A stretch of DNA of 64,000 nucleotides from Pseudocitrobacter faecalis (GCA_003315335.1 QNRL01000004.1:248001-312000), one strand, 5' to 3'; positions 40,270 through 51,041 are shown, counted from the first letter of the stretch. Notes: a model not told the origin generated them from the sequence alone. Numbers and translations are program-made.

Positions 40270-41283
40270 ATGTCTGAAGGCTGGAATATTGCCGTACTGG
40301 GCGCAACGGGCGCCGTTGGGGAAGCCCTGCTTGAAACACTGGCGGAGCGTGAGTTCCCGGTAGGTGAACTCTATGCGCTGGCGCGTAGCGAAAGCGCCGG
40401 GGAATCGCTGCGCTTTGGCGGGAAAACCGTGCGCGTTCAGGATGCGGCGGAATTCGACTGGACACAGGTTCAACTCGGGTTCTTTGCTGCGGGTGTTGAA
40501 GCCACGTCAACGTATGTGGAAGAAGCCACTAACTCAGGCTGCCTGGTTATTGATTTGAGTGGACAGTTCGCGCTTGAACCGGACGTGCCGCTGGTTGTGC
40601 CGGAAGTGAACCCGTTTGTGTTGGCCGATTACCGTAACCGTAACTTGATTGCTGTGCCGGACAGCCAGACCAGCCAACTGCTGGCCGCGCTGAAACCGCT
40701 GATCGACCAGGGCGGTCTGGCGCGTATCAACGTGACCTGCCTGCTTTCCGCATCGGCTCATGGCAAGAAAGCCGTCGATGCGCTGGCGGGGCAGAGTGCA
40801 AAACTGCTCAACGGCATTCCGATTGATGATGACGATTTCTTCGGTCGCCAGTTGGCGTTCAACATGCTGCCGCTGCTGCCGAATCGTGAAGGTATCGTGC
40901 GTGAAGAGCAGCGAATCGTCGATCAGACGCGCAAAATTTTGCAGGATGAAGGCCTGATTATCTCCGCTAACTGCGTCCAGTCGCCGGTCTTCTATGGTCA
41001 TGCGCAGATGGTCGGATTCGAAGCCATGCGTCCGCTGGCAGCAGACGAAGCTCGTGATGCTTTCGCTCGTGGCGAAGATGTCGTGCTCTCTGAAGAGAAT
41101 GAGTTCCCGACGCAAGTGAACGATGCTTCCGGCAGCGCGCATCTTTCTGTCGGTTGTGTGCGTAATGACTACGGTATGCCGGAACAGGTACAGTTCTGGT
41201 CGGTCGCTGATAACGTTCGCTTTGGCGGCGCGCTGATGGCGGTGAAAATCGCTGAAAAATTAGTGCAGGAGTATATGTACTAA
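40270..41283 (+). CDS. usg: Aspartate-semialdehyde dehydrogenase-like protein Usg
   Basis: A 337-residue protein with the fold of aspartate-semialdehyde dehydrogenase: an N-terminal Rossmann motif ([16 protein letters not shown]), then the dimerisation half. The segment that should hold the catalytic Cys (NPNC in active enzymes) reads AVPDSQTSQ, so the nucleophile is Ser and the usual reaction is unlikely. The same change occurs in E. coli Usg, whose role is unknown. ATG 40270 gives the E. coli length. It overlaps truA by one base (TAATG). Confidence 0.94.
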   Translation: MSEGWNIAVLGATGAVGEALLETLAEREFPVGELYALARSESAGESLRFGGKTVRVQDAAEFDWTQVQLGFFAAGVEATSTYVEEATNSGCLVIDLSGQFALEPDVPLVVPEVNPFVLADYRNRNLIAVPDSQTSQLLAALKPLIDQGGLARINVTCLLSASAHGKKAVDALAGQSAKLLNGIPIDDDDFFGRQLAFNMLPLLPNREGIVREEQRIVDQTRKILQDEGLIISANCVQSPVFYGHAQMVGFEAMRPLAADEARDAFARGEDVVLSEENEFPTQVNDASGSAHLSVGCVRNDYGMPEQVQFWSVADNVRFGGALMAVKIAEKLVQEYMY

Positions 41284-42095
41284 TGTCAGAAGTGCAGCAA
41301 CAGCCCGTGTATAAAATTGCGCTGGGCATCGAGTATGACGGCAGCAAATATTATGGCTGGCAGCGTCAGAACGAAGTCCGCAGCGTGCAGGAGAAGCTGG
41401 AAAAAGCGCTCACTCAGGTGGCCAACGAACCGATCACCGTGTTCTGCGCCGGGCGTACCGATTCCGGCGTACACGGTACCGGGCAGGTGGTGCATTTTGA
41501 AACCACCGCCGATCGTAAAGACGTGGCGTGGACACTTGGTGTAAATGCGAATTTACCTGGTGACATCGCCGTGCGTTGGGTGAAACATGTGCCGGAAGAT
41601 TTTCATGCACGTTTTAGCGCCACGGCTCGCCGTTATCGCTACATCATCTACAATCATCGGTTGCGTCCGGCGGTGATGAGTCAGGGAGTAACCCACTACC
41701 ATCAACCGCTGGATGAGGCGCGAATGCACCGTGCCGCCCAGTGTTTGTTGGGCGAGAACGATTTCACCTCGTTCCGCGCGGTGCAGTGTCAGTCACGCAC
41801 ACCGTGGCGCAATGTTATGCATATTAATGTTGCCCGCTATGGTGCGTACGTGGTGGTAGATATTAAAGCGAATGCCTTTGTGCATCATATGGTAAGGAAT
41901 ATCGTCGGCAGCCTGATGGAAGTCGGCGCCCAAAACCAGCCAGAGAGCTGGATTGCTGAGTTGTTAGCCGCAAAAGACAGAACGCTGGCGGCAGCAACGG
42001 CGAAAGCGGAAGGTTTGTATCTGGTTTCTGTTGATTACCCGGAACGTTTTGACCTGCCGCGCGTACCCATGGGGCCGCTATTTTTAGCGGACTGA
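41283..42095 (+). CDS. truA: tRNA pseudouridine(38-40) synthase TruA
   Basis: A 270-residue pseudouridine synthase. The catalytic Asp is in [18 protein letters not shown] (about residue 60); RRYRYIIYN and [19 protein letters not shown] are further family segments. It modifies positions 38-40 in the anticodon arm of many tRNAs. Translation is probably coupled to usg through the overlapping stop-start. Confidence 0.97.
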   Translation: MSEVQQQPVYKIALGIEYDGSKYYGWQRQNEVRSVQEKLEKALTQVANEPITVFCAGRTDSGVHGTGQVVHFETTADRKDVAWTLGVNANLPGDIAVRWVKHVPEDFHARFSATARRYRYIIYNHRLRPAVMSQGVTHYHQPLDEARMHRAAQCLLGENDFTSFRAVQCQSRTPWRNVMHINVARYGAYVVVDIKANAFVHHMVRNIVGSLMEVGAQNQPESWIAELLAAKDRTLAAATAKAEGLYLVSVDYPERFDLPRVPMGPLFLAD

Positions 42096-42123
42096 GAGCA
42101 GTTCACAAAGGCTGAAGACAATT

Positions 42124-42783
42124 ATGGATCTGATTCACTTTCTCATTGATTTTATTCTACATATTGATGTGCATCTGGCAGAGCTCGTCGCGCAATACGG
42201 CGTCTGGGTTTATGCCATTCTGTTTTTAATTCTTTTCTGTGAAACAGGCCTGGTTGTTACGCCGTTTTTACCGGGCGATTCCCTGCTGTTTGTCGCCGGG
42301 GCGCTGGCTTCGCTGGGCACCAACGACATTAACGTCCATCTGATGGTGGCATTAATGTTGATTGCGGCAATTGCCGGAGATGCGGTGAACTACACGATAG
42401 GGCGACTGTTTGGCGAGAAGCTGTTCAGTAACCCGAACTCGAAAATTTTCCGTCGCAGCTACCTGGATAAAACGCACCAGTTTTATGAAAAACACGGTGG
42501 AAAAACGATTATTCTGGCGCGCTTCGTGCCGATTGTGCGCACCTTCGCACCGTTTGTCGCGGGGATGGGGCACATGTCCTATCGCCATTTTGCCGCCTAT
42601 AACGTAATTGGCGCGGTATTATGGGTGCTGCTGTTTACCTATGCAGGTTACTTCTTCGGTACCATCCCGATGATTCAGGATAACCTTAAGTTACTGATTG
42701 TCGGGATTATTGTGGTCTCTGTTTTGCCAGGGGTTATCGAAATTGTGCGCCATCGTCGCGCGGCGGCAAAACAAGCGAAGTAA
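42124..42783 (+). CDS. dedA: DedA family inner-membrane protein
   Basis: A 219-residue membrane protein of the DedA superfamily. The motif [17 protein letters not shown] and the later [20 protein letters not shown] are the conserved blocks with membrane re-entrant loops; several helices follow. Family members move undecaprenyl phosphate or phospholipids across the membrane and support envelope charge balance. E. coli DedA has the same length. Confidence 0.94.
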   Translation: MDLIHFLIDFILHIDVHLAELVAQYGVWVYAILFLILFCETGLVVTPFLPGDSLLFVAGALASLGTNDINVHLMVALMLIAAIAGDAVNYTIGRLFGEKLFSNPNSKIFRRSYLDKTHQFYEKHGGKTIILARFVPIVRTFAPFVAGMGHMSYRHFAAYNVIGAVLWVLLFTYAGYFFGTIPMIQDNLKLLIVGIIVVSVLPGVIEIVRHRRAAAKQAK

Positions 42784-42936
42784 GCGCGAATTCGCGGTTC
42801 GACCACTTTTTTATCCAAAGTTTCGGGCTGTTATGTTTTAATGTGCAACATTCATGGTCTGTAAGGGGCAAAAATGGCATTATGCGCCCCTTATGACAAA
42901 ACTGGCATCGACCAGGTTCAGGCAGAAAGGTTATCA

Positions 42937-43851
42937 ATGAGCTGGATTGAACGAATTAAAAGCAACATCACCCCTACACGCAAAGCGAGCATTCCTGAGG
43001 GTGTATGGACCAAGTGCGACAGCTGTGGGCAGGTTCTGTACCGCGCCGAGCTGGAGCGTAACCTGGAGGTTTGCCCTAAGTGTGACCACCACATGCGTAT
43101 GTCAGCGCGTAATCGCCTGCATAGCCTGCTGGATGAAGGATCACTGGTGGAACTGGGAAGCGAGCTTGAGCCCAAAGACGTGCTGAAGTTCCGTGACTCC
43201 AAAAAATACAAAGACCGTCTGGCGTCTGCTCAGAAAGAAACGGGCGAGAAAGATGCGCTGGTGGTCATGAAAGGCACGCTGCACGACATGCCGGTGGTGG
43301 CTGCGGCATTCGAATTCGCCTTTATGGGCGGTTCGATGGGCTCCGTGGTTGGCGCGCGTTTTGTTCGTGCGGTTGAGCAGGCGCTGGAAGATAACTGCCC
43401 GCTGATTTGCTTCTCCGCATCCGGTGGGGCACGTATGCAGGAAGCGCTGATGTCGCTGATGCAGATGGCGAAAACCTCTGCGGCGCTGGCGAAAATGCAG
43501 GAACGTGGTCTGCCGTATATCTCGGTACTGACCGACCCGACCATGGGCGGTGTATCGGCGAGCTTCGCGATGCTGGGCGACCTGAACATCGCTGAACCGA
43601 AAGCGCTGATCGGCTTTGCCGGCCCGCGTGTTATCGAACAAACGGTTCGTGAAAAACTGCCGCCGGGATTCCAGCGCAGTGAGTTCCTGATTGAGAAAGG
43701 GGCAATCGATATGATTGTTCGTCGTCCGGAAATGCGCCTGAAGCTGGCGAGCATCCTGGCGAAGCTCATGAATCTTCCGGCACCAAATCCGGAAGAAGCC
43801 CACAAAAGTGTGGTGGTACCACCGGTACCGGATCAGGAACCAGAGGCCTGA
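42937..43851 (+). CDS. accD: Acetyl-CoA carboxylase carboxyltransferase subunit beta
   Basis: A 304-residue subunit. An N-terminal four-Cys zinc ribbon ([23 protein letters not shown] split as CDSC and CPKC, about residues 27-49) precedes the crotonase-like carboxyltransferase domain ([28 protein letters not shown]). With AccA it moves carboxyl from biotin to acetyl-CoA. The zinc domain also binds mRNA in E. coli. GAAAGG precedes ATG 42937. A terminator follows. Confidence 0.97.
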   Translation: MSWIERIKSNITPTRKASIPEGVWTKCDSCGQVLYRAELERNLEVCPKCDHHMRMSARNRLHSLLDEGSLVELGSELEPKDVLKFRDSKKYKDRLASAQKETGEKDALVVMKGTLHDMPVVAAAFEFAFMGGSMGSVVGARFVRAVEQALEDNCPLICFSASGGARMQEALMSLMQMAKTSAALAKMQERGLPYISVLTDPTMGGVSASFAMLGDLNIAEPKALIGFAGPRVIEQTVREKLPPGFQRSEFLIEKGAIDMIVRRPEMRLKLASILAKLMNLPAPNPEEAHKSVVVPPVPDQEPEA

Positions 43852-43857
43852 TAATGC

Positions 43858-43889
43858 AAAGGGCAGGGCCAGACGGCGCTGCCCTTTTT
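43858..43889 (+). terminator. Terminator of accD
   Basis: AAAGGGCAG (43858-43866) pairs with CTGCCCTTT (43879-43887), followed by TT. folC starts 35 bases later, so some read-through is likely if folC has no promoter of its own. Confidence 0.85.
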
Positions 43890-43923
43890 GCTTCTCATCA
43901 CCGTTAAACAAATCGCGGGCATC

Positions 43924-45192
43924 ATGGACAACAAACTTATTCCTCAGGCCACGTCGCCCCTGGCTACGTGGCTTTCTTATCTGGAACACCTCCATAGCAA
44001 AACTATCGACCTGGGCCTGGAACGCGTGGGCGAGGTGGCTGCCCGGCTGAACGTGCAGAAACCTGCGCCATTTGTCTTTACTGTTGCCGGAACCAACGGC
44101 AAAGGCACCACCTGCCGGACGCTGGAAGCGATGCTGACGGCGGCGGGCTACAAAGTGGGCGTTTACAGTTCTCCGCATCTGGTGCGTTACACCGAACGTG
44201 TACGCGTGCAGGGCGCAGAACTCACGGAGAGCGCGCATACGGCGTCGTTTGCCGCTATCGAGCAGGCGCGTGGCGATATCTCGTTGAGCTATTTTGAATA
44301 CGGTACGCTTTCCGCATTGTGGCTGTTTAAACAAGCCGCGCTGGATGTGGTCATTCTGGAAGTTGGGCTCGGCGGGCGACTGGATGCCACCAACCTGGTG
44401 GATCCTGATGTCGCGGTCATTACCAGTATCGCACTGGATCACACCGACTGGCTGGGGCCGGATCGCGAAAGTATTGGTCGTGAAAAAGCCGGTATCTTCC
44501 GTGCCGGGCGTCCGGCGGTCGTCGGTGAACCGGATATGCCGACGACAATTGCTGATGTGGCGCGTGAAAAGGGCGCACAGCTGTTACAACGTGATATTGC
44601 CTGGCAGTATGGCGTGGACGCTGAAAGCTGGTGGTTTAGCGATGCGGCAGGCCGCCTGGATGCGCTGCCGTTGCCGCAGGTGCCGCAACCTAATGCGGCG
44701 ACCGCGCTGGCGGCACTGCGTGCCAGTGGCCTTAACGTTAGCGAGCAGGCCATTCGTGACGGTATCGCTGGTGCAATTCTGCCGGGGCGCTTTCAGACTA
44801 TCCAGACCTCACCGCGCGTGATTCTGGACGTTGCTCATAACCCGCATGCCGCCGCGTACCTCGCCGGGCGTCTCAAATCTGAGCCGCTGACCGGGCGCGT
44901 TCTGGCGGTTATTGGTATGCTGCATGATAAGGATATCGCCGGTACGCTGGCGTGTCTGGAAGGTGTGGTCGATAGCTGGTATTGTGCGCCTTTAGAAGGG
45001 CCGCGCGGGGCCACCGCTGAAGAGCTGGTGAAACACTTACGCGCAGGAACCGTCTACGCCAGCGTGGCGCAGGCGTGGCACGCGGCGATGGCTGATGCCG
45101 GGCCAGAAGATACGGTGCTGGTGTGTGGCTCATTCCACACGGTAGCGCATGTAATGGAAGAGTTAGACGCGGGGAGAGCCGGTGGCAAGTAA
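43924..45192 (+). CDS. folC: Bifunctional dihydrofolate/folylpolyglutamate synthase
   Basis: A 422-residue Mur ligase-type enzyme with the P-loop TVAGTNGKGTTCRTLEA (about 46-62), the Omega-loop Y-SSPHLVRYTERVR, and the C-terminal DVAHNPHAA. It adds glutamate to dihydropteroate and to reduced folates. The frame extends upstream to 43888, but ATG 43924 gives the E. coli length. Its end overlaps the dedD GTG start by 11 bases. Confidence 0.96.
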   Translation: MDNKLIPQATSPLATWLSYLEHLHSKTIDLGLERVGEVAARLNVQKPAPFVFTVAGTNGKGTTCRTLEAMLTAAGYKVGVYSSPHLVRYTERVRVQGAELTESAHTASFAAIEQARGDISLSYFEYGTLSALWLFKQAALDVVILEVGLGGRLDATNLVDPDVAVITSIALDHTDWLGPDRESIGREKAGIFRAGRPAVVGEPDMPTTIADVAREKGAQLLQRDIAWQYGVDAESWWFSDAAGRLDALPLPQVPQPNAATALAALRASGLNVSEQAIRDGIAGAILPGRFQTIQTSPRVILDVAHNPHAAAYLAGRLKSEPLTGRVLAVIGMLHDKDIAGTLACLEGVVDSWYCAPLEGPRGATAEELVKHLRAGTVYASVAQAWHAAMADAGPEDTVLVCGSFHTVAHVMEELDAGRAGGK

Positions 45193-45889
45193 GTTTCAGA
45201 ACCGCTTAGTCGGGACAATTGTGCTGGTAGCGCTGGGCGTCATTGTGCTGCCAGGGCTGCTCGACGGGCAGAAAAAACACTACCAGGATGAGTTCGCCGC
45301 GATCCCGTTGGTGCCAAAACCGGGCGACCGCGATGAGCCCGATATGCTGCCGACGGCGACGCAGGCGCTGCCAGCTCAGCCGCCGGAAGGCGCGGCGGAA
45401 GAAGTGAGAGCGGGCGATGCGGCAGCACCGTCGCTCGATCCGGGGCGTTTTGCCGCGGCGAACAACAACGGCATCGATCCTGCGCCGGTGCAAGTGGAAC
45501 AACCGAAGCCAAAACCCAAACCGGTTGAGCCGCCGAAACCGAAACCGAAGCCGCAGCCAACGCGTGATGTCGCCAGCGAGCAAATCGCCGCCGCGACTGA
45601 AACACCGCCCGCCAAACCGACGCCTGCTGAAAAACCGGCCCCGGAAGGGAAGGCGTACGTCGTGCAGCTTGGCGCGTTGAAAAACGCCGATAAAGTCAAC
45701 GAGATTGTCGCGTCGCTTCGCGGTGCGGGCTATCGCGTCTACACGTCGCCTTCCACGCCAGTTCAGGGTAAAATTACCCGCATCCTGGTAGGGCCGGATG
45801 CGTCGAAAGAGAAGCTTAAAGGTTCGCTTGGCGAGCTTAAGCAGCTCTCCGGGCTGAGCGGGGTGGTGATGGGGTATTCGCCAAATTAA
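45182..45889 (+). CDS. dedD: Cell division protein DedD (SPOR domain)
   Basis: A 235-residue bitopic protein: one N-terminal membrane helix (LVGTIVLVALGVIVLPGLL, about 9-27), a periplasmic Pro/Lys-rich linker (KPKPKPVEPPKPKPKPQPT, about 103-121) and a C-terminal SPOR domain (AYVVQLGALKNADKVNEIV to the end). The SPOR domain binds denuded septal glycan. It is some 15 residues longer than in E. coli, all in the linker. It starts at GTG 45182 inside the folC end. Confidence 0.95.
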   Translation: MASKFQNRLVGTIVLVALGVIVLPGLLDGQKKHYQDEFAAIPLVPKPGDRDEPDMLPTATQALPAQPPEGAAEEVRAGDAAAPSLDPGRFAAANNNGIDPAPVQVEQPKPKPKPVEPPKPKPKPQPTRDVASEQIAAATETPPAKPTPAEKPAPEGKAYVVQLGALKNADKVNEIVASLRGAGYRVYTSPSTPVQGKITRILVGPDASKEKLKGSLGELKQLSGLSGVVMGYSPN

Positions 45890-45895
45890 AGGCGC

Positions 45896-46360
45896 CCCTC
45901 ACCCTAGCCCTCTCCCTGAGGGAGAGGGAACCGATCGAGCATGGTGTAAAGGTCGGTGCGGGTTTTCCCCTTTTCCTGAGGTGAGGGACCGATCGAGCAC
46001 GATGTAAAGGTCGGTGCAGGTTTTCTCCCTCTCCCTAAGGTGAGGGGGGCGATCGAGCATGATGTAAAGGTCGGTGCGGGTTTTCTCCCCTCCCTTAGGT
46101 GAGGGAACCGATCGAGCACGATGTAAAGGTCGGTGTGGGTTTTCTCCCTCTCCCTGAGGTGAGGGAACCGATCGAGCATGATGTAAAGGTCGGTGTGGGT
46201 TTTCCCCTCTCACTAAGGTGAGGGAACCGATCGAGCATGATGTAAAGGTCGGTGCGGGTTTTCTCCCCTCCCTTAGGTGAGGGAACCGATCGAGCACGAT
46301 GTAAAGGTCGGTGTGGGTTTTCTCCCTCTCCCTGAGGGAGAGGGCCGGGGTGAGGGGGAT
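45896..46360. repeat. Seven-unit tandem repeat array bounded by REP-like palindromes
   Basis: The core CGATCGAGCA recurs at 45932, 45990, 46050, 46109, 46169, 46228 and 46287, giving a period of 58-60 bases. Each unit reads roughly GAACCGATCGAGCAYGATG, TAAAGGTCGGTGYGGGTTTTC, then CTCCCTCTCCCTGAGGTGAG. Both ends are closed by the full palindrome CCCTCTCCCTGAGGGAGAGG (45909-45928 and 46325-46344) with an outer CCCTCACC/GGTGAGGG pair. A 110-base block is repeated exactly (46050-46159 and 46228-46337), offset by three units. The period shifts the frame between units and all frames on the minus strand are just repeats, so it is not coding. It lies between dedD and the cvpA promoter. Confidence 0.95.
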
Positions 46361-46437
46361 TAAAAACCCCTCCAGAAGCGATGGCGTTGAACATTTTTTC
46401 AGCGCCATTTTTATTTTCGCAGGGAAAGGAAATCCCT

Positions 46438-46466
46438 ACGCAAACGTTTTCTTTTTCTGTTAGAAT
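46438..46466 (+). promoter_or_regulatory. PurR operator and promoter of cvpA-purF
   Basis: ACGCAAACGTTTTCTT (46438-46453) is the PurR box and TAGAAT (46461-46466) a good -10 hexamer just downstream. The layout equals that of the E. coli cvpA-purF promoter, where PurR with hypoxanthine or guanine represses. Confidence 0.92.
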
Positions 46467-46509
46467 GCGCCCCGAACCGGATGACAGGGCGTAGCATCGT
46501 GGGACACAT

Positions 46510-46998
46510 ATGGTCTGGATTGATTACGCCATTATCGCGGTAATAGGTTTTTCCTGTCTGGTTAGCCTTATCCGTGGCTTTGTTCGTGAAGCGTTATCGC
46601 TGGTGACATGGGGCTGTGCCTTCTTTGTCGCGAGTCATTACTACACGTACCTGTCCGTCTGGTTCACGGGCTTTGATGATGAACTGGTTCGCAACGGGAT
46701 TGCTATCGCGGTACTGTTTATCGCGACGCTTATCGTCGGCGCTATCGTTAACTACGTTATCGGTCAACTGGTGGAAAAAACCGGTTTATCGGGAACGGAC
46801 AGGGTGTTGGGCATCTGTTTTGGTGCGCTACGCGGGGTGTTAATCGTCGCCGCTATTCTGTTCTTCCTTGATACCTTTACCGGTGTGGCGAAAAGCGAAG
46901 ACTGGCATAAATCGCAGCTTATCCCGCAGTTCAGTTTCATCATCAGATGGTTCTTTGACTATCTGCAAAGCTCGTCAAGTTTCTTGCCCAGGACATAA
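46510..46998 (+). CDS. cvpA: Colicin V production protein CvpA
   Basis: A 162-residue inner-membrane protein with four helices (DYAIIAVIGFSCLVSLI, SLVTWGCAFFVASHYY, IAVLFIATLIVGAIVNYVI, FGALRGVLIVAAILFFL). It is needed for colicin V production and, in several enterobacteria, for resistance to bile salts. It is cotranscribed with purF, 33 bases downstream, from the PurR-controlled promoter. Confidence 0.95.
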   Translation: MVWIDYAIIAVIGFSCLVSLIRGFVREALSLVTWGCAFFVASHYYTYLSVWFTGFDDELVRNGIAIAVLFIATLIVGAIVNYVIGQLVEKTGLSGTDRVLGICFGALRGVLIVAAILFFLDTFTGVAKSEDWHKSQLIPQFSFIIRWFFDYLQSSSSFLPRT

Positions 46999-47031
46999 GT
47001 CCTGAGATGTGGCTTAACGAGGAAAAGACGT

Positions 47032-48549
47032 ATGTGCGGTATTGTCGGTATCGCCGGTGTTATGCCGGTCAACCAGTCGATTTATGATGCGTTAACGGTG
47101 CTGCAGCATCGTGGACAGGATGCCGCGGGCATCATCACCATTGATGCAAACAACTGTTTCCGTTTACGTAAGGCAAACGGGCTGGTCAGCGATGTCTTTG
47201 AAGCTCGCCATATGCAGCGTATGCAGGGCAACATGGGGATTGGCCACGTGCGTTACCCAACCGCTGGCAGCTCCAGCGCGTCTGAGGCGCAACCTTTCTA
47301 CGTCAACTCCCCGTATGGCATTACGCTTGCCCATAACGGCAACCTGACCAACGCGCACGAACTGCGTCAAAAACTGTTCGAAGAGAAGCGCCGCCACATC
47401 AACACCACCTCTGATTCCGAGATCCTGCTGAATATCTTCGCCAGCGAACTCGACAACTTCCGTCATTATCCGCTGGAAGCCGATAACATCTTCGCCGCAA
47501 TTGCGGCGACCAACCGTCAAATCCGTGGCGCTTACGCCTGCGTGGCAATGATTATCGGTCACGGCATGGTCGCCTTCCGCGACCCGAACGGCATTCGCCC
47601 GCTGGTGCTGGGCAAACGCGATATTGGTGATGGCCGCACGGAATATATGGTTGCTTCCGAAAGCGTGGCGCTCGATACCCTGGGCTTTGAGTTCCTGCGC
47701 GACGTGGCGCCGGGCGAAGCGGTGTATATCACCGAGAAGGGGCAGCTCTTCACCCGCCAGTGCGCGGATAACCCGGTCAGCAACCCGTGCTTGTTCGAGT
47801 ACGTCTATTTCGCGCGCCCGGACTCCTTTATCGACAAGATTTCCGTTTACAGCGCGCGCGTGAATATGGGCACCAAACTGGGTGAAAAGATTGCCCGCGA
47901 GTGGGAAGACCTGGACATTGACGTGGTGATCCCGATTCCGGAAACCTCCTGCGATATCGCGCTGGAAATCGCGCGTATTCTGGGCAAACCTTATCGTCAG
48001 GGCTTCGTGAAAAACCGCTACGTTGGCCGTACCTTTATCATGCCGGGCCAGCAACTGCGTCGTAAATCGGTGCGCCGTAAGCTTAACGCCAACCGTGCCG
48101 AGTTCCGCGATAAAAATGTCCTGCTGGTCGATGACTCGATCGTGCGCGGCACCACCTCAGAGCAGATTATCGAGATGGCGCGTGAAGCCGGGGCGAAGAA
48201 GGTGTATCTGGCCTCCGCCGCACCGGAAATCCGTTTCCCGAACGTCTACGGTATCGACATGCCAACCGCGACCGAGCTGATTGCCCACGGTCGTGAAGTC
48301 GACGAAATTCGCCAGATCATCGGCGCAGACGGTCTTATCTTCCAGGATCTGGACGATCTGATCGACGCGGTACGCGCAGAAAACCCGGATATTCAACAGT
48401 TTGAATGTTCTGTATTTAACGGTGTATACGTCACTAAAGATGTCGATCAGCAGTACCTCGATTATCTCGATTCCCTGCGTAACGACGACGCCAAAGCGGT
48501 GCAGTTGCAGAACGAAGTGGAAAACTTAGAGATGCATAACGAAGGTTAA
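47032..48549 (+). CDS. purF: Amidophosphoribosyltransferase
   Basis: A 505-residue enzyme for the first committed step of purine synthesis. After removal of Met the N-terminal Cys (MCGIVGIAG) is the glutaminase nucleophile. The phosphoribosyltransferase part has the PRPP motif [13 protein letters not shown]. Product purines inhibit the enzyme and PurR represses it. GAGG precedes the ATG. In E. coli ubiX follows; here the hyb operon comes between. Confidence 0.97.
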   Translation: MCGIVGIAGVMPVNQSIYDALTVLQHRGQDAAGIITIDANNCFRLRKANGLVSDVFEARHMQRMQGNMGIGHVRYPTAGSSSASEAQPFYVNSPYGITLAHNGNLTNAHELRQKLFEEKRRHINTTSDSEILLNIFASELDNFRHYPLEADNIFAAIAATNRQIRGAYACVAMIIGHGMVAFRDPNGIRPLVLGKRDIGDGRTEYMVASESVALDTLGFEFLRDVAPGEAVYITEKGQLFTRQCADNPVSNPCLFEYVYFARPDSFIDKISVYSARVNMGTKLGEKIAREWEDLDIDVVIPIPETSCDIALEIARILGKPYRQGFVKNRYVGRTFIMPGQQLRRKSVRRKLNANRAEFRDKNVLLVDDSIVRGTTSEQIIEMAREAGAKKVYLASAAPEIRFPNVYGIDMPTATELIAHGREVDEIRQIIGADGLIFQDLDDLIDAVRAENPDIQQFECSVFNGVYVTKDVDQQYLDYLDSLRNDDAKAVQLQNEVENLEMHNEG

Positions 48550-48556
48550 CGCGTCT

Positions 48557-48587
48557 AACGCCAGGGCAACCTGGCGTTTTCTTTTCT
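48557..48587 (+). terminator. Terminator of cvpA-purF
   Basis: ACGCCAGG (48558-48565) pairs with CCTGGCGT (48570-48577) around GCAA, followed by TTTCTTTTC. Confidence 0.92.
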
Positions 48588-48936
48588 GTACCCCCAATCC
48601 TATCCCTCTCTTTTCGCAGTAATTTCGTCTTCCTCACATTTTTCAGAATCCGTTTTTCAATAGTGTGAACAAACCGGATAAACATCACTGCCATAAATTT
48701 TATAGTAGCGTCCATTAACCATTTTTAATATGTGGATAATACCAATCAGGGGTTAGTGAGGCGGTAAGAAAAACTGCTTTCATTGGTTACAAAACCCTCT
48801 CGACCCTTCGTTTTGTCTATATGGCGGAGTAGTATGCTGCCAATAACCATAAAATAAATGTGGTCAATGGTGCGCCTTTTGCAACCTGCGAGAGGTGCAG
48901 GAGAAACCCAAGTCTTCGTTACGGAATAACAACAAG
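48588..48936 (+). promoter_or_regulatory. Upstream region of the hyb operon
   Basis: About 350 AT-rich bases without a gene. A TAGTAT hexamer (48826-48831) with a weak TTCGTT 17 bases before it is the best sigma-70 candidate. I could not find a convincing FNR, NarL or IHF site by eye, although this operon is anaerobically controlled in E. coli. Ribosome binding for hybO is weak (GGAA, 13 bases before the ATG). Confidence 0.4.
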
Positions 48937-50055
48937 ATGACTGGAGATAACACCCTCAGCACTTCTCATGGCGTTAACCGCCGTGATTTTATGAAGCTTT
49001 GTGCAGCACTGGCCGCCACGATGGGGCTCAGTAGTAAAGCGGCCGCCGAGATGGCCGAATCAATCACCCGCCCGCAGCGTCCGCCGGTAATCTGGATTGG
49101 CGCGCAGGAGTGTACCGGATGCACGGAATCTCTGCTCCGCGCCACCCATCCAACCGTCGAAAACCTCGTGCTGGAGACTATCTCTCTGGAATACCACGAA
49201 GTGCTCTCCGCCGCTTTCGGCCATCAGGTTGAAGAGAACAAGCACAACGCCCTTGAGAAATACAAAGGTCAGTATGTGCTGGTGGTCGATGGCTCGATCC
49301 CGTTAAAAGATAACGGAATTTATTGCATGGTCGCCGGCGAGCCGATTATCGACCATATCCGTAAAGCGGCAGAAGGCGCGGCGGCGATTATTGCTATCGG
49401 CTCTTGCGCAGCCTGGGGCGGCGTGGCGGCAGCGGGCGTTAACCCGACCGGCGCGGTAGGGCTTCAGGAAGCCTTGCCGGGCAAAACGATAATCAACATT
49501 CCGGGTTGCCCGCCCAACCCGCATAACTTCCTCGCGACCGTCGCGCATATCATCACCTTTGGCAAACCGCCGAAGCTTGATGGCAAAAATCGCCCAACCT
49601 TCGCCTATGGCCGTCTGATCCATGAACACTGCGAACGCCGTCCGCACTTTGACGCCGGGCGCTTTGCGAAAGAGTTTGGCGATGAAGGACATCGCCAGGG
49701 CTGGTGTCTGTACCATCTGGGCTGCAAAGGGCCTGAAACGTACGGCAACTGCTCAACGCTGCAATTCTGCGACGTCGGTGGCGTCTGGCCGGTGGCGATT
49801 GGTCATCCTTGTTACGGTTGTAACGAAGAGGGCGTCGGTTTCCACAAAGGTATCCACCAACTGGCAACGGTTGAGAATCAAACGCCACGGGCGGAAAAGC
49901 CGGATGTAAACCTGAAAGAGGGCGGCGAGATTTCTGCTGGCGCCGTGGGTTTATTGGGCGGTGTGGTTGGCCTGGTGGCGGGCGTCAGCGTAATGGCTGT
50001 GCGCGAACTGGGGCGTCAGCAGAAGAAAGACAACACTGACTCACGGGGAGAATAA
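48937..50055 (+). CDS. hybO: Hydrogenase 2 small subunit HybO
   Basis: A 372-residue [NiFe]-hydrogenase small subunit. The Tat signal has [17 protein letters not shown] (about 14-30). Fe-S ligands are visible in [16 protein letters not shown], HHxC-like [22 protein letters not shown] and [12 protein letters not shown]-terminal helix ([18 protein letters not shown]) anchors it in the membrane. It passes electrons from the HybC active site to HybA. ATG 48937 gives the exact E. coli length. Confidence 0.96.
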   Translation: MTGDNTLSTSHGVNRRDFMKLCAALAATMGLSSKAAAEMAESITRPQRPPVIWIGAQECTGCTESLLRATHPTVENLVLETISLEYHEVLSAAFGHQVEENKHNALEKYKGQYVLVVDGSIPLKDNGIYCMVAGEPIIDHIRKAAEGAAAIIAIGSCAAWGGVAAAGVNPTGAVGLQEALPGKTIINIPGCPPNPHNFLATVAHIITFGKPPKLDGKNRPTFAYGRLIHEHCERRPHFDAGRFAKEFGDEGHRQGWCLYHLGCKGPETYGNCSTLQFCDVGGVWPVAIGHPCYGCNEEGVGFHKGIHQLATVENQTPRAEKPDVNLKEGGEISAGAVGLLGGVVGLVAGVSVMAVRELGRQQKKDNTDSRGE

Positions 50056-50057
50056 CC

Positions 50058-51041
50058 GTGAACAGAAGACACTTTATCAAAGCTGCCTCCGGTGGCGCAT
50101 TGCTGCTGGGGGCTGCGCCTTCCGTGGCTCAGGCTGCGGAAAACCGCCCGCCCATTCCGGGTTCGTTGGGCATGCTATACGACTCAACACTTTGCGTCGG
50201 CTGCCAGGCCTGCGTGACCGAGTGCCAGAATATCAACTTCCCGGCACGCAACCCGCAGGGCGAACAAACCTGGTCCAACAACGACAAACTTTCGCCCTAC
50301 ACCAATAACATCATTCAGGTGTGGCGTAGCGGAACGGGCGTCAACAAAGACAAGGAAGAGAACGGGTACGCCTACATCAAAAAACAGTGCATGCACTGCG
50401 TAGACCCCAACTGTGTCTCCGTCTGCCCGGTTCAGGCGCTGAGAAAAGACCCGAAAACCGGCATCGTGCATTACAACAAAGATGTCTGCACCGGCTGCCG
50501 CTACTGCATGGTCGCCTGCCCGTATAACGTGCCGAAATACGACTACAACAACCCGTTTGGTGCGATTCACAAATGTGAACTGTGCAACCAGAAGGGCGTT
50601 GAACGCTTGGATAAAGGCGGATTACCCGGCTGCGTTTCCGTTTGCCCGGCGGGCGCGGTGATTTTTGGCACCCGCGAAGAACTGATGGCGGAGGCGAAAA
50701 AACGTCTGGCCTTGAAGCCGGGAAGCGAATACCACTACCCGCGTCAGACCCTGAAAACCGGGGATACCTACCTGCATACGGTACCACACTACTATCCACA
50801 TCTTTACGGAGAGAAAGAGGGTGGGGGAACGCAGGTGATGGTGTTGACCGGTGTGCCCTATGAGAATTTGGGCTTGCCGAAGCTGGATGAGCTTTCTACT
50901 GGCGCACGTTCCGAGCATGTTCAACACACGGTTTATAAGGGCATGATGCTGCCGCTTGCTTTGCTGGCGGGGCTAACCGTGCTGGTGCGTCGCAATACGA
51001 AGAGCTGCCCTCACGATGGAGGAGACGATCATGAGTCATGA
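50058..51041 (+). CDS. hybA: Hydrogenase 2 ferredoxin-type subunit HybA
   Basis: A 327-residue periplasmic electron-transfer protein. A Tat-like signal ([18 protein letters not shown]) is followed by four Cys clusters for [4Fe-4S] centres ([45 protein letters not shown] with later CVSVCPAGA). A C-terminal helix ([13 protein letters not shown]) anchors it. It links HybO to the quinone-reactive HybB. Its end overlaps hybB by 11 bases. Confidence 0.96.
   Translation: MNRRHFIKAASGGALLLGAAPSVAQAAENRPPIPGSLGMLYDSTLCVGCQACVTECQNINFPARNPQGEQTWSNNDKLSPYTNNIIQVWRSGTGVNKDKEENGYAYIKKQCMHCVDPNCVSVCPVQALRKDPKTGIVHYNKDVCTGCRYCMVACPYNVPKYDYNNPFGAIHKCELCNQKGVERLDKGGLPGCVSVCPAGAVIFGTREELMAEAKKRLALKPGSEYHYPRQTLKTGDTYLHTVPHYYPHLYGEKEGGGTQVMVLTGVPYENLGLPKLDELSTGARSEHVQHTVYKGMMLPLALLAGLTVLVRRNTKSCPHDGGDDHES

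Noticed and set aside
45896..46360. A CRISPR array
   Set aside because: Regular 58-60 base spacing looks similar, but whole units repeat with no unique spacers, and no cas genes are near.
45899..46408. Minus-strand reading frames of 91-169 codons in the repeat array
   Set aside because: They arise from translating the repeats (HRPLHRARSVPSP-like motifs), shift frame with the 58-60 base period and have no ribosome binding sites.
48660..48700. A CRP or FNR site upstream of hybO
   Set aside because: GTGA and TCAC halves occur but 16 bases apart instead of 6, and no TTGAT-N4-ATCAA was found.
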